A model generated the notes under the pieces. The model saw nothing but the letters and a program-made list of their open reading frames with translations, was not told where the DNA came from and did not search any database. A stretch of DNA of 64,000 nucleotides. Origin: Rhizobium nepotum 39/7. GTDB taxonomy: Bacteria; Pseudomonadota; Alphaproteobacteria; Rhizobiales; Rhizobiaceae. Position 1 is the first letter of the stretch, and each line of letters starts with the position of its first letter. The stretch lies in contig NZ_JWJH01000009.1 in NCBI RefSeq assembly GCF_000949865.1, positions 124,001 to 188,000 on the forward strand. Reading direction: 5' to 3'. Below are positions 8,329-18,050 of this stretch, in pieces. The position numbers were made by a program, and so were the translations under genes.

Positions 8329-8338
8329 GGCCTGAGAG

Positions 8339-9226
8339 ATGATCCAGCGCACGCCCTATGCCGACGCCCTGACCTACGTGGTCATGGTCGCGGGACTTCT
8401 GCTTCTCATCGGCCCCTTCATCGTGGTGCTGGCAGGCGCCAGCCAGACGGTGCAGCAGGTCAACCACACGCCCTTCAGCTTCATGCCGCAGGGCGAGCTT
8501 TTCAACAATCTCGGCACCGCCTGGAACCGCGCCAATCTCGGCACCGCCATGTTCAACAGCCTGGTGATGGCCTCGCTCGTCACGGCGGGCAAGGTGGCTC
8601 TGTCCGCGCTCACCGCCTTCGCCATCGTGTTTTTCCGTTCGCCGCTGAAACACCTGTTCTTCTGGTCCGTCTTCATCACGCTGATGCTGCCGCTCGAAAT
8701 TCGCGCCGTTCCGACCTATGCCGTGGCGGCGGATGTGTTCCAGCCGTTCCGCTACCTCATAGCGCTGGTCAGCGGTGTCGAAATCAATGTCGAATGGAAC
8801 CTGCTGAATTCCTATGCGGGTCTGTCGCTGCCGCTTGTCGCCACGGCCACCGGCACCTTTCTCTACCGGCAGTTTTTCATGACCCTTCCGGACGAGCTTG
8901 CGGAAGCGGCGCGCATGGACGGTTCCGGCCCCGTGCGTTTCTTTTTCGACGTGCTGCTGCCGCTGTCGCGCACCAACATGCTGGCCCTCACCACCATTCT
9001 CTTCGTCTCATCGTGGAACCAGTATCTGTGGCCGCTGCTGATGGTCACCGACCCCTCCTACAAGACGGTGATGATGTCGTTGCGCGCGCTTTTGCCCTCC
9101 GAGGACGGCACTCCGGACTGGAACGTCACGCTTGCCGGTTCCCTCATCATCATCTTGCCGCCGCTTCTCGTCGTGGCGTTCCTGCAACGCTGGTTCGTCC
9201 GCGGTCTCGTCTCGTCCGACAAGTGA
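8339..9226 (+). CDS. ugpE: Glycerol-3-phosphate ABC importer, permease UgpE
   Basis: A 295-residue MalG-type permease with six predicted membrane spans and the EAA loop [20 protein letters not shown] near residues 195-214. It forms the heterodimeric membrane channel with UgpA. An AGGCCTGAGAG stretch before the ATG is the likely ribosome site. The protein ends 34 bases before ugpC. Confidence 0.93.
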   Translation: MIQRTPYADALTYVVMVAGLLLLIGPFIVVLAGASQTVQQVNHTPFSFMPQGELFNNLGTAWNRANLGTAMFNSLVMASLVTAGKVALSALTAFAIVFFRSPLKHLFFWSVFITLMLPLEIRAVPTYAVAADVFQPFRYLIALVSGVEINVEWNLLNSYAGLSLPLVATATGTFLYRQFFMTLPDELAEAARMDGSGPVRFFFDVLLPLSRTNMLALTTILFVSSWNQYLWPLLMVTDPSYKTVMMSLRALLPSEDGTPDWNVTLAGSLIIILPPLLVVAFLQRWFVRGLVSSDK

Positions 9227-9260
9227 CGGCGCGGTTTTCAACAACAAGGTTTTCAGTATC

Positions 9261-10382
9261 ATGGCTCAGATCGATATTCGGCAGGTCCGCAAATCCTACG
9301 GCAAGACCCCGACCCTGCACGGCGTGGATCTCACTTTCGAAACCGGTGAATTCGTCGTCATCCTCGGCCCCTCTGGCTGCGGCAAATCCACGCTTCTGCG
9401 GATGATCGCCGGGCTGGAGGATATCACGTCAGGTGAAATCGCCATTGGCGGGCGTGTCGTCAACACGCTGGAGCCGCGCGAGCGCGGTTGCGCCATGGTG
9501 TTCCAGAATTATGCGCTTTATCCGCATATGACGGTGGCAGGCAATATCGGTTATGCGCTGAAAGTCGCCGGCGTCGCCAAGGCCGAGCGCCTGCGCCGCG
9601 TCGAGGAAACGGCAAAGATCGTCGGCCTTTCCGACTTTCTCGAGCGCAAGCCCGCCGCTCTTTCCGGTGGCCAGCGCCAGCGTGTGGCCATGGCCCGTGC
9701 AATCATCCGCGAACCGCAGGTGTTTCTGTTCGACGAGCCGCTATCCAACCTCGACGCCAAGCTGCGCGTGACGATGCGCGCTGAAATCCGCAAGCTGCAC
9801 CAGCGCCTGTCCGCCACCTCCGTCTTCGTCACCCACGACCAGGTGGAAGCCATGACGCTGGCCGACCGCCTGGTGGTGATGAACAAGGGCAATGTCGAGC
9901 AGGTCGGCCATCCGCTCGATATCTATCACCGCCCGGCCAGCACCTTCGTCGCCTCCTTCATCGGCTCACCGGCCATGAACCTGTTCAACACGCGGGTGGA
10001 AGTCGAATCTCCTGCCGTGATGCTGGGCGGCACGCCGGTCAAACTCTTCCCCGAAACAGCACTGGAACTACGCGGCCGCGACGTGACGGTGGGCATCCGC
10101 CCGGAACAATGCCTGGTCAGCACCGAAGGTGCGGGCGTGCTGGCAACCGTCGATTTCGTGGAAGAACTAGGTTCCGGCCGCATCGTGCATGCGGATATTG
10201 CCGGCGAGACCTTCTCCGCCGCCATTGGCGAGGATCTGCTGGTCAAACCCGGCCAGCGCATCCACTTCGAACTGCCCCCCAACCACCTCCACTTCTTTGA
10301 CCCCGCCACGGGCAAGCGGATCGAAATCGAAGGAGCCATCGTGGCTCCCCGCATCGGTAACGAGAAACTGCTGACGGTTTGA
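9261..10382 (+). CDS. ugpC: Glycerol-3-phosphate ABC importer, ATPase UgpC
   Basis: A 373-residue ABC ATPase that powers import. It has Walker A GPSGCGKS (near 37-44), the signature LSGGQRQR, Walker B VFLFDEP and the H-loop [10 protein letters not shown]-terminal TOBE/OB regulatory domain (about 235-373) is typical of the MalK/UgpC group. The start is the ATG at 9261, matching the family N-terminus [14 protein letters not shown]; the frame is open further upstream but runs back into ugpE. It is the last gene of the ugp operon. Confidence 0.93.
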   Translation: MAQIDIRQVRKSYGKTPTLHGVDLTFETGEFVVILGPSGCGKSTLLRMIAGLEDITSGEIAIGGRVVNTLEPRERGCAMVFQNYALYPHMTVAGNIGYALKVAGVAKAERLRRVEETAKIVGLSDFLERKPAALSGGQRQRVAMARAIIREPQVFLFDEPLSNLDAKLRVTMRAEIRKLHQRLSATSVFVTHDQVEAMTLADRLVVMNKGNVEQVGHPLDIYHRPASTFVASFIGSPAMNLFNTRVEVESPAVMLGGTPVKLFPETALELRGRDVTVGIRPEQCLVSTEGAGVLATVDFVEELGSGRIVHADIAGETFSAAIGEDLLVKPGQRIHFELPPNHLHFFDPATGKRIEIEGAIVAPRIGNEKLLTV

Positions 10383-10850
10383 CAGTGGGCGTTTGAGCGC
10401 GAAACAGTCCAGCGCGGTTTGGGAATGTTCCAACCGCGCCGGACGTGGAATCGACGTGTTTTTTATCGATCTCGATCAGCAAGCCCGAAAGAACAAACTA
10501 CATTAACCACATCAGACAATATACTGAATTTACTTCGTTTTAGTGCATAAAATCCCATGTGAAAAATACGCTGCCATTCGTTTGACAGTCGCCACGGGTG
10601 GCACGTCGCCAGCCGGTTCCTGCGGCCAACAAGGCTAAGGCAAACCCGTTGCCGGCAAAGAGATCATGCGAAATGGATGATTTCAGGAAAAATCATTCGG
10701 TTTGAAAGTCACTATCGGAATAGTGTTTGCCGCGCCAATCCTCCGGCAGGGATATCGTCGCGATGAGGATCGGGCCTGCCTGCGGTTGTTCGCAGCAATC
10801 GACAAGACAAGCCGCCCGGATCAGAAACACCAATGAGAGAGTGAAGCCTA
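10383..10850. other. Intergenic region between ugpC and the monooxygenase gene
   Basis: 468 bases without a supportable gene. It contains a terminator-like hairpin at 10412-10439 and small inverted repeats at 10591-10602 (GCCAC-GG-GTGGC) and 10710-10725 (CACTAT-CGGA-ATAGTG). An AT-rich tract around 10490-10565 could hold a promoter. I see no clear -35/-10 pair. Confidence 0.6.
10412..10439 (+). terminator. Hairpin after ugpC, possible terminator
   Basis: GCGCGGTT (10412-10419) pairs with AACCGCGC (10432-10439), extended inside by GGGA/TTCC pairing after one bulged base. There is no T-run after it, so termination may need Rho, or the hairpin may only protect the 3' end. Confidence 0.45.
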
Positions 10851-12176
10851 ATGGCAAATGACCGCAAACTGCATCTCGGCGCCTTTATGCGGCCCGTCAG
10901 TCTCCACACGGGTGCATGGCGTTATCCGGGATCCTTCCCGGACGCCAATTTCAATTTCGCCCATCTGGCGCGCTTCGCGCAACAACTCGAAGCCGCAAAA
11001 TTCGATGCGTTTTTCATGGCCGATCATCTGGCGGTGCTGAACATGCCGACGGAAGCCCTGCGCCGCAGCCATACCGTGACGTCTTTCGAGCCCTTCACCC
11101 TCCTTTCGGCGCTAGCAGCCGTCACTTCCCGCATAGGTCTTGTCGCCACCGCCTCCACAACATTCGATGAGCCGTATCATGTGGCGCGGCGTTTCGCCTC
11201 TCTCGATCACCTCAGCAATGGCCGCGCCGGCTGGAACATCGTCACCACGTCAAACCCGGATGCGGCGCTGAATTTCGGTCGGGAAGAACAACCTGATCAC
11301 ACGGAGCGTTATGGACGCGCGCGGGAATTTTACGATGTCGTCACCGGCCTCTGGGACTCCTTCTCCGATGAAGCCTTTATCCGGGACGTCGATAGCGGCC
11401 TGTTCTTCGATCCTGAAAAAATGCACGTTCTCAACCACAAGGGGCCTGAATTTTCCGTGCGCGGGCCGCTCAATATCGCGCGTCCGGTGCAGGGTTGGCC
11501 CGTCATCGTTCAGGCTGGAGCGTCGGAGCCAGGACGCCAGCTTGCCGCCGAAACCGCAGAGGTCGTTTTTGCGGCAACACCTACCCTTGCAGCGGGAAAG
11601 GTCTTTTACAAAGACGTCAAGGACAGGACCGTCGCGGCGGGCCGTTCCCGCGACGGCATTGTCATCCTGCCGGGCGCCTTCGTTCTGGTCGGCGATACCG
11701 TCGAGGAGGCAAAAGCCAAGCGCGCCCGGCTCGACAGTCTCGTCCATTATGAAAGCGCGATCGCTTCGCTTTCGATTGCGCTCGGCCATGATGTTTCCGG
11801 CTTCGATCCCGATGGTCCATTGCCGGACATTCCCGAAACGAATGCGAGTAAATCCAGCCGTGAAAGGGTGATCGAACTCGCCAGAAGCGAAGGCCTGACG
11901 GTGCGCCAGCTCGCCCAGCGGCTGGGCGGTTATGCGGGTCTCGCATTCGTCGGCACGGCGCAGACGATTGCCGATGAGATGGAGCAATGGCTCTACGAAG
12001 AGGGCTCGGACGGCTTCAACGTCACCTTCCCCTTCCTGCCCGCCGGTCTCGACGCTTTCACCACCCTCCTCGTACCGGAACTGCAAAGACGCGGTCTGTT
12101 CCGAAGGGACTATGAAGGACCGACATTGCGCGATCATCTCGGCCTGCAACGCCCGGTTAACCGTTTTTTCCCTTGA
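10851..12176 (+). CDS. Flavin-dependent monooxygenase, NtaA/SnaA/DszA family (LLM class)
   Basis: A 441-residue bacterial-luciferase-like TIM-barrel monooxygenase that should use FMNH2 and O2. Family features are LGAFMRPVSLHTGAWR at the N-terminus, FDAFFMADHLAV, the flavin-site segment RAGWNIVTT around residue 125 and GWPVIVQAGASEPGR. NtaA/DszA relatives split C-N or C-S bonds of organosulfur or polyamino-acid compounds. Next comes an SsuABC-like importer on the same strand, so oxidation of an imported sulfonate, sulfone or thioether is the likely job. No flavin reductase gene is present in the window, so reduced flavin must come from elsewhere. Confidence 0.88.
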   Translation: MANDRKLHLGAFMRPVSLHTGAWRYPGSFPDANFNFAHLARFAQQLEAAKFDAFFMADHLAVLNMPTEALRRSHTVTSFEPFTLLSALAAVTSRIGLVATASTTFDEPYHVARRFASLDHLSNGRAGWNIVTTSNPDAALNFGREEQPDHTERYGRAREFYDVVTGLWDSFSDEAFIRDVDSGLFFDPEKMHVLNHKGPEFSVRGPLNIARPVQGWPVIVQAGASEPGRQLAAETAEVVFAATPTLAAGKVFYKDVKDRTVAAGRSRDGIVILPGAFVLVGDTVEEAKAKRARLDSLVHYESAIASLSIALGHDVSGFDPDGPLPDIPETNASKSSRERVIELARSEGLTVRQLAQRLGGYAGLAFVGTAQTIADEMEQWLYEEGSDGFNVTFPFLPAGLDAFTTLLVPELQRRGLFRRDYEGPTLRDHLGLQRPVNRFFP

Positions 12177-12328
12177 TAACACAGCGTCGCGCCGATCCCG
12201 CCGCCGGTAGGGAGATTTTCCACGCCGGTCGCAAAGTTTGGCATGAGGTTCCAGAAGGGCGGATTGACCTCAAAAACACCGACCCATACCCTTTAAGTAC
12301 ACAAAATACATAAATTAGGTGCATTGCT

Positions 12329-13324
12329 ATGAAAACTGAACATTCTCGCCGCCAGATCCTCAAACTCGGCATTGCCGGCGCTCTCGCAACACCACTGACC
12401 ATGGGCAATGCGCTGGCCCAGAGTTCGCCGGAATTCCCTGCGGAGCTGAAGCTGGACTGGGGATTTTATTCCTCACACACACTGCTGATAAAGAACAAGG
12501 GCTGGCTTGAGGACGCTTTCAAGGATGTCGGTACCAAGATCACCTGGGTGCAGTCGCGCGGCAGCAATAATTCGCTGGAATTCCTGAAGGTCGGCTCGAC
12601 GGATTTTGCCGGTTCGGCCGCACTTTCGGCCTTTCTGGCCCGTGCCAACGGCGTGCCGCTGAAAGTCATCTATGTGGCAAGCTGGGGCGGCTCCTCCATC
12701 ATCCAGGTTCGCCCGGATTCGCCGGTAAAGACCGTCGCCGACCTGAAGGGTAAAACCATCGCGGTCACCAAGGGCACCGCGCCCTATTTCACCCTCCTCC
12801 GCGCCCTTGCCCAATCCAAGCTGTCGATCGATGATCTCAAGGTTGTGAACCTGCAACATCCGGAAGGCTTCAACGCGCTTCAGCAGGGTCAGGTCGATGC
12901 CTGGGTCGGCATCGATCCGCACACGTCCCAGGCAGAACTTGCCGGCGACAGAGCGATTTTCGACGAGCGCAGCTGGCGCGACGGCAGCGTCTTCAGCGTT
13001 TCGGAAGATTTTCTGGCGAAGTACCCGAAAGCAGTCGAACGCCTCCTCGGCGTCTGGGTCGAGACACAAAAATGGATCCGTGAAAACAACAGCGAATTCA
13101 TCAATTTCGTCACGCAGGTCACGGGCAACGACCCCAAGATCACCAAGCTGACGATCGAGAAGCGTGACTGGAAGGATCCCGTTCCGGGTGAGGAATTGCT
13201 GAACTCGATCCGCGTTGTCACCCCGTTGCTCGGCGACGATGTTCTGCGTCCGGGCGTCAATGTCGATAGTGTCCTTTCATCGCTGATCGATCCGGCACCT
13301 GCGAAAAAGGCACTTGGCGCATGA
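12329..13324 (+). CDS. SsuA-like sulfonate-type ABC importer, substrate-binding protein
   Basis: 331 residues. The N-terminus carries a twin-arginine motif (SRRQILK, about residues 6-12) before a hydrophobic segment ending ALAQ, so export is probably through Tat as a folded protein. The mature part is of the NMT1/SsuA type (LDWGFYSSHTLLIKNKGWLE; GSNNSLEFLKVGSTDFAGSA). It captures an aliphatic sulfonate, or a nitrate/taurine/thiamine-precursor-like ligand, in the periplasm. It lies 152 bases after the monooxygenase, and its stop overlaps the permease start (ATGA). Confidence 0.87.
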   Translation: MKTEHSRRQILKLGIAGALATPLTMGNALAQSSPEFPAELKLDWGFYSSHTLLIKNKGWLEDAFKDVGTKITWVQSRGSNNSLEFLKVGSTDFAGSAALSAFLARANGVPLKVIYVASWGGSSIIQVRPDSPVKTVADLKGKTIAVTKGTAPYFTLLRALAQSKLSIDDLKVVNLQHPEGFNALQQGQVDAWVGIDPHTSQAELAGDRAIFDERSWRDGSVFSVSEDFLAKYPKAVERLLGVWVETQKWIRENNSEFINFVTQVTGNDPKITKLTIEKRDWKDPVPGEELLNSIRVVTPLLGDDVLRPGVNVDSVLSSLIDPAPAKKALGA

Positions 13325-14190
13325 ACTCCCATCCACGCGAATTCCAGCGCGTGAAACAGACTGCGAAACAATTCCCTTCCCGATTGCCGTTCTTGCAGAG
13401 GACGGCGAATTTCCTTCGTCGGTTCGACCTGCGCGGCGCCATCGTGCCGGTCGGCTCACTGTTGTTGCTGGAGTTCTTTGTGCGCGTTGGCTGGGTGAGC
13501 CCCTATGTGCTGCCGCCCCCCTCCGAGCTTTACGATACGTTTCTGCGGCTTGCGGAAGGCCCGTTGTGGACGAATGTCGCTGCAAGCACCGCGCGGGTCT
13601 TCGTGGGCTTCGTCATCGGCTCTCTGCTTGCTGTCGTCGTCGGTTCGCTGGTCGGGCTGGTCGTTGCCGCCGAGCGCTATCTGGAGCCGACGTTTCAGGC
13701 GCTGCGAGCGGTTCCGAGCCTTGCATGGGTGCCGCTGCTGATGATCTGGTTCGGCATCGGCGAAACCTCGAAGATCGTTCTCATCGCCAAAAGTGCGTTT
13801 TTCCCGGTTTATCTCAGCCTCTTCTCCGGCATCAGAAATGTCGACCGCAAGCTGGTGGAAGTGGGCGAGATGTATCGCCAGCCGCTGTCTGTGCTGGTGT
13901 GGCGGATTTTCATCCCCGCCTCTTTGCCGCACCTGTTCACCGGTCTGCGTTATGGGCTTTCGCTGGCCTGGCTGAGCGTTGTCGCAGCCGAGCTTCTGGC
14001 CGCATCCGAAGGCATCGGCTACATGCTTTCCGACGGGCGGGAACTCTCCCGGCCCGATCTGGTGATGATCGCCATCATCTGCCTTGCGGTACTTGGCAAG
14101 ATTTCCGACAGCCTCTTCAAGATCGTCGAGGACCGCTGCCTCAGATGGCGTGATACCTATCCCCTTCAGGAAGGAGGGCGTCTGCGATGA
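13321..14190 (+). CDS. SsuC-like ABC importer, permease
   Basis: 289 residues with about six membrane spans of the SsuC/TauC/NrtB type. The ATPase-docking loop region reads VEVGEMYRQPLSVLVWRIFIP (near 175-195), and AVPSLAWVPLLMIWFGIGE is the conserved family segment. It has a long charged N-terminal tail (about 40 residues) before the first span. The start ATG overlaps the previous stop and the stop overlaps the next start, so the three importer genes are translationally coupled. Confidence 0.87.
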   Translation: MNSHPREFQRVKQTAKQFPSRLPFLQRTANFLRRFDLRGAIVPVGSLLLLEFFVRVGWVSPYVLPPPSELYDTFLRLAEGPLWTNVAASTARVFVGFVIGSLLAVVVGSLVGLVVAAERYLEPTFQALRAVPSLAWVPLLMIWFGIGETSKIVLIAKSAFFPVYLSLFSGIRNVDRKLVEVGEMYRQPLSVLVWRIFIPASLPHLFTGLRYGLSLAWLSVVAAELLAASEGIGYMLSDGRELSRPDLVMIAIICLAVLGKISDSLFKIVEDRCLRWRDTYPLQEGGRLR

Positions 14191-14921
14191 GTTTGCTCCA
14201 TGTCGATGTGCGCGAAAAGGCCTTCGGAGACACGGTAATCCTTCAGGATATCCATCTGACGCTCGGCGACGGAGAAGCGGCGGTTCTTCTCGGTCCCAGC
14301 GGTTGCGGAAAGAGCACGTTGCTGCGCATCGCCGCCGGTCTCGACCGGCATTTTTCAGGCGCGGTCAAGGTTCAGCAGGCAGAGGACGATCAGGCATCGG
14401 ACTCGCCGCCCATTGCCTTCGTCTTTCAGGAGCCGCGCCTGATGCCCTGGCTTACAGTTGCCGAAAACATCGGTTATGCGGCCGGCAAGAAATATGATGT
14501 CCAGCGGGTAGAGGGCCTGATCGACGATGTGGGCCTAAGCGGCCATGGCGGCGCGCTGCCGAAAGCGCTTTCAGGCGGCATGGCGCAGCGTGTCGCCATC
14601 GCAAGAGCGCTCTATACCCAACCGCGCATATTGCTTCTTGATGAGCCGTTCAGCGCGGTCGACGCTTTCACACGGATGAAATTGCAGGACCTCGTCCTGA
14701 AACTCGTCGAGCAGCGCGGGATTTCCTTCCTGCTCGTCACCCACGATATTGACGAAGCGCTCTATCTCGGTGACCGGATTTACATGATGGGCGCCCATGA
14801 TGGTCGTATCCAGCAGCGGATAGAGGTGGACGAGCTGCGCCCGCGCGACCGAAGGTCGCCGCAGCTCGCCAGCCTCAAGAACGAAGTGCTGACCGCCCTG
14901 CACAACGCCCACGTTATCTAA
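14187..14921 (+). CDS. SsuB-like ABC importer, ATPase
   Basis: 244 residues. Walker A is GPSGCGKS, the Q-loop is FQEPRLMPW (typical of SsuB/TauB), the signature is LSGGMAQR, Walker B is ILLLDEP and the H-loop is THDIDEAL. It drives the SsuAC-like importer. Its stop codon (TAA, 14919-14921) is directly abutted by the stop codon of the convergent permease gene, so there is no room for a terminator between the two. Confidence 0.9.
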   Translation: MSLLHVDVREKAFGDTVILQDIHLTLGDGEAAVLLGPSGCGKSTLLRIAAGLDRHFSGAVKVQQAEDDQASDSPPIAFVFQEPRLMPWLTVAENIGYAAGKKYDVQRVEGLIDDVGLSGHGGALPKALSGGMAQRVAIARALYTQPRILLLDEPFSAVDAFTRMKLQDLVLKLVEQRGISFLLVTHDIDEALYLGDRIYMMGAHDGRIQQRIEVDELRPRDRRSPQLASLKNEVLTALHNAHVI

Positions 14922-15749
14922 TCACCCTTTAACACCGGACGAAATCATGATGGCTTCCGTCACGCGTCGCTGGAAGATGACATAAGCGACGATGACCGGT
15001 AGCGCCGCCAGCATGGCAACGGCCATCAGGCGCGCATAGGCGACACCGAAGGCGTCGTTTACCTGCGTGATGCCGACCGGGATCGTCATCATGTTTTCAG
15101 AGGTGACGACGAGGAAAGGCCAGAAGAAGGCGTTCCACACCGTAATGAAGGTCACGATCGCCATGGCGGTCGTAATGCCCCAGTTCAGCGGCAGATACAC
15201 CTTGAAAAGGATCGTGTATTCGCCGCCGCCATCCAGAACCACCGCTTCGCGCATCTCCTTGGGCACGCTGTCGAAAAACTGCTTGTAGACGATGATGACG
15301 ATGGGGGTGATCAACTGCGGCAGGATGATGCCAGCCCAGGTGTTGATGAGATTGAGGTTCTTCATCAGGATGAACTGCGTGACGACAAGCGTCTGCGCCG
15401 GCACCATGAAACTCGCAAGCACGATGCCGTAAAGCAGCCGCCGCCCGGGAAAGCGGATCTGCGACAGCGCATAGGCGCATAACATCGAAATCAACAGGAC
15501 GGAGACCGTCACGATGACCGCAGTGCCGACGGAGTTCATATACCAGTTCATCAACCGCGTATTGAAGATGGCGTTTACATAGGCGCCAAGCTGAAATTCG
15601 TCGGGCAGCAGAGATGTATTGCCGGCAACATTTTCGTCGGAACGAATTGACGTGACGAAAGTCCAGTAGAGCGGAAAAATCCATACGATCGCCGCCGAAA
15701 ACGTCAGCAGGGTCAAAATGATGTTCTCGAGTTTTTTAGTCGGGCTCAT
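14922..15749 (-). CDS. Sugar ABC importer of the arabinofuranosidase operon, MalG-type permease
   Basis: 275 residues with six predicted spans. The EAA loop is EAVVLDGGGEYTILFKVYLP around 190-209. I chose the ATG at 15749 because it overlaps the stop of the upstream permease (ATGA) and has a CGGAGGA ribosome site; the open frame continues further upstream only inside the neighbour. It is the last gene of a five-gene operon led by the GH51 arabinofuranosidase, so the cargo is probably an arabinose-containing oligosaccharide. Confidence 0.9.
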   Translation of the reverse strand: MSPTKKLENIILTLLTFSAAIVWIFPLYWTFVTSIRSDENVAGNTSLLPDEFQLGAYVNAIFNTRLMNWYMNSVGTAVIVTVSVLLISMLCAYALSQIRFPGRRLLYGIVLASFMVPAQTLVVTQFILMKNLNLINTWAGIILPQLITPIVIIVYKQFFDSVPKEMREAVVLDGGGEYTILFKVYLPLNWGITTAMAIVTFITVWNAFFWPFLVVTSENMMTIPVGITQVNDAFGVAYARLMAVAMLAALPVIVAYVIFQRRVTEAIMISSGVKG

Positions 15750-16630
15750 GAATTCCTCCGGATGCGCAGCAACTGGAACTGGAGAACGGAAACGACGACG
15801 ATCAGGAGAAAAAGCACCGTCGCAACGGCAGATGCATAACCGCCATTGTTCATCTGGAACGCTTCCCGATAGACCTTGAGCAGAAGCACGAAGCTGGAGT
15901 TGAAGGGACCGCCGCCGCTCAACAAATAGATCTGATCGAATATCTTCAGTTGCAGGATCAGTTGCAGCGTCAGGACAAGTGCTGTCACCGGCCACAGAAG
16001 CGGCCATGTAACCCGCCAGAAACGCTGCCAGGTCGTCGCGCCATCGAGTGCCGCCGCCTCATAAAGCTCGGTCGGTATGTTTCGCAGGCCAGCAATGAAC
16101 AGCAGCACGTTGAAGCCGTTCGTCCACCAGATGGTGACGACGGCGACCATCGGCATGACCCAATTGGGGTTCTTGAAAACGGCGATGGGTTTACCCGCCA
16201 GCAATGATATGACCGGCTGGAGAATGCCGAACTGCAGATCGAGCATCCAGGCCCATATCTCGGTGACGACCGAAACAGGCAGGACGTAGGGCAGGAAAAA
16301 CAGGCTCATGGCGATTGTCTGCTTGACGCCCGACAAACGGCTGACGGCCAGCGCAATCATCAAGGCGATGACCGTTGTCGGCACGACCGTCAACAGTACG
16401 AAATAGCCGTTGTTCTTGAGCGAGGTGAGGAACAGGCGATCGCTCAGCAATTTCGCGTAGTTCTCAAGGCCGACCCAGTTGCCGTCGCCGATCAGCGGCG
16501 CATCCGTGAAGCTGATGCGCACCATCTCGATCAGGGGGTAAAGAAAGAACGTGGTGAAGACCACGATGAACGGTGTCACCATCGACAGCGCGATCAGCGA
16601 TTTCTTGCGCCGGTTTTCAATCATAGCCAT
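15746..16630 (-). CDS. Sugar ABC importer of the arabinofuranosidase operon, MalF-type permease
   Basis: About 294 residues with six predicted spans and the docking loop EAAALDGATTWQRFWRVTWP. The ATG at 16630 has a CGGAGG site upstream; a second ATG two codons on (16624) is equally possible. It partners with the following MalG-type permease. A strong hairpin lies between it and the preceding binding-protein gene. Confidence 0.88.
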   Translation of the reverse strand: MAMIENRRKKSLIALSMVTPFIVVFTTFFLYPLIEMVRISFTDAPLIGDGNWVGLENYAKLLSDRLFLTSLKNNGYFVLLTVVPTTVIALMIALAVSRLSGVKQTIAMSLFFLPYVLPVSVVTEIWAWMLDLQFGILQPVISLLAGKPIAVFKNPNWVMPMVAVVTIWWTNGFNVLLFIAGLRNIPTELYEAAALDGATTWQRFWRVTWPLLWPVTALVLTLQLILQLKIFDQIYLLSGGGPFNSSFVLLLKVYREAFQMNNGGYASAVATVLFLLIVVVSVLQFQLLRIRRNS

Positions 16631-16661
16631 GGAATGCCTCCGGGACCTCCCGCATTGCACG

Positions 16662-16694
16662 CTGCCCTCCGGCCTGTTTAGCGCCGGAGGGCAG
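16662..16694 (-). promoter_or_regulatory. Intercistronic hairpin after the sugar-binding-protein gene
   Basis: A perfect 12-base-pair stem (16662-16673 with 16683-16694, one arm CTGCCCTCCGGC) around a nine-base loop. It lies eight bases past the binding-protein stop and has no T-run. As with the ugpB hairpin, it probably raises binding-protein mRNA relative to the permease mRNA. Confidence 0.65.
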
Positions 16695-16701
16695 TCACGG
16701 A

Positions 16702-17976
16702 TTACTTGATCTTGCTTTGAAGCTCCGACTTGATCTGCTCGACCGCATCCGGACCGTTCATATAGCCCTGAATGGCCGGAGCGATGACGTTGAGCGCCGC
16801 GTCGTAAGCGGGAGAGGCAACCCCGGTAATCGTGGTCTTCGGGTCAAACACCGCGGCCTCCGCCAGCGAGGCATAGGTGGCATTCGGCTGCATCGCCTTG
16901 TATTCGCTGCTTTCGGTGATCGATTTATAGGCCGGGATATGCCCCGCATCGGCCCAGCTGATGGCGTGTTTTTCCATCCAGCCGATGACCTTCATGACGG
17001 CGGCGCGTTTTTCACCGGAAACCGTCTTGTCGCCTTCGTTCGGAATGGCAAAGGCGTGCGAATCCGCCCAGGTGGCGCGCTTGCCCATGAAAGGCGGCAC
17101 TTCAACCGCATTCCATTTGAAGCCGAGCTTGCCGTTCTTTTCCAGATCCTTGTAGGTCGGCACTTCCCAGACGCCGTTGAGCTGGAAAGCGGACTTGCCG
17201 GCGGAAAAGAGGGCGACAGATGCCTCATATTCCGCCTGCTCGGGCGCCCAGCCGTTTTCCCGCCATCTGGACATCGTCTCGATGGCCTTTGCCGCCTTTT
17301 CGGCATTGTCGCCGGCGAGGACTTCATTGTTGGTGACCAGTTCGCCACCCTGTTGCGACAGGAGCGTATAGAACACGCGCCATACACCGCCCTCGCCACC
17401 CGACTGATAGGTAATCGGCGTCTGGACACCATTGTCCTTTGCCCAGGCCAGCGCCTTTTCGAAATCCTCCATCGTCTTGATGCCGGTCAGCTTGCCGTCG
17501 GCATCGAGATAGGGAGACCCCTTCAGCAGATCGGCATTGTAGTAGAGGACGAGGGCATGGATATCGAAAGGTACGGCGTAGAGCTTGCCGTTCTGGGTCG
17601 CCGCATCGAGGGGCGCGCTGAAGAAATCAGCCGCCTTCAGCTCAGCGTCGGCAAGGTCCTTTTCGGTGATTTCGCTCAGCACTTTTTCCTCAATGCCGAG
17701 CGGCGCGCGCGACAGGTGATAGGTCATGACATCAGGACCTTCGCCGACGGCGGAAGCCGTGCGCACCTTGGTATAAAAGGGAACGCCCCATTCGAGCGTG
17801 GTACCCTTGACCTGGATATCGGGATGTTCCTTGTTGAAAGCGTCTATCAGCGCCTTCATGCGCACGCCGTCGCCGCCCGACAGGAAGTCCCACCAGACGA
17901 TATCCTGCCTCGCCAGCGCCGGCAGGGCGCTCAGGCCCAGAACCGTACCAACAAGCAATGTCTTGATCAGTCGCAT
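16702..17976 (-). CDS. Sugar ABC importer of the arabinofuranosidase operon, binding protein
   Basis: A 424-residue family-1 solute-binding protein with a Sec signal peptide (cleavage after PALA, about residue 22). The mature N-terminus RQDIVWWDFLSGGDGVRMKALIDAF and the segment PFDIHALVLYYN are typical of oligosaccharide binders. It is the third gene of the operon, after the arabinofuranosidase and ATPase genes. The ligand is inferred as arabino-oligosaccharide from that neighbour only. Confidence 0.88.
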   Translation of the reverse strand: MRLIKTLLVGTVLGLSALPALARQDIVWWDFLSGGDGVRMKALIDAFNKEHPDIQVKGTTLEWGVPFYTKVRTASAVGEGPDVMTYHLSRAPLGIEEKVLSEITEKDLADAELKAADFFSAPLDAATQNGKLYAVPFDIHALVLYYNADLLKGSPYLDADGKLTGIKTMEDFEKALAWAKDNGVQTPITYQSGGEGGVWRVFYTLLSQQGGELVTNNEVLAGDNAEKAAKAIETMSRWRENGWAPEQAEYEASVALFSAGKSAFQLNGVWEVPTYKDLEKNGKLGFKWNAVEVPPFMGKRATWADSHAFAIPNEGDKTVSGEKRAAVMKVIGWMEKHAISWADAGHIPAYKSITESSEYKAMQPNATYASLAEAAVFDPKTTITGVASPAYDAALNVIAPAIQGYMNGPDAVEQIKSELQSKIK

Positions 17977-18050
17977 CGTTCACTCCTCCCGTTTTTGGAA
18001 CATCCCGGTTCAGGGGATGGCTTGCTGCATCGAAAGGCGCCTCCTCGCGC

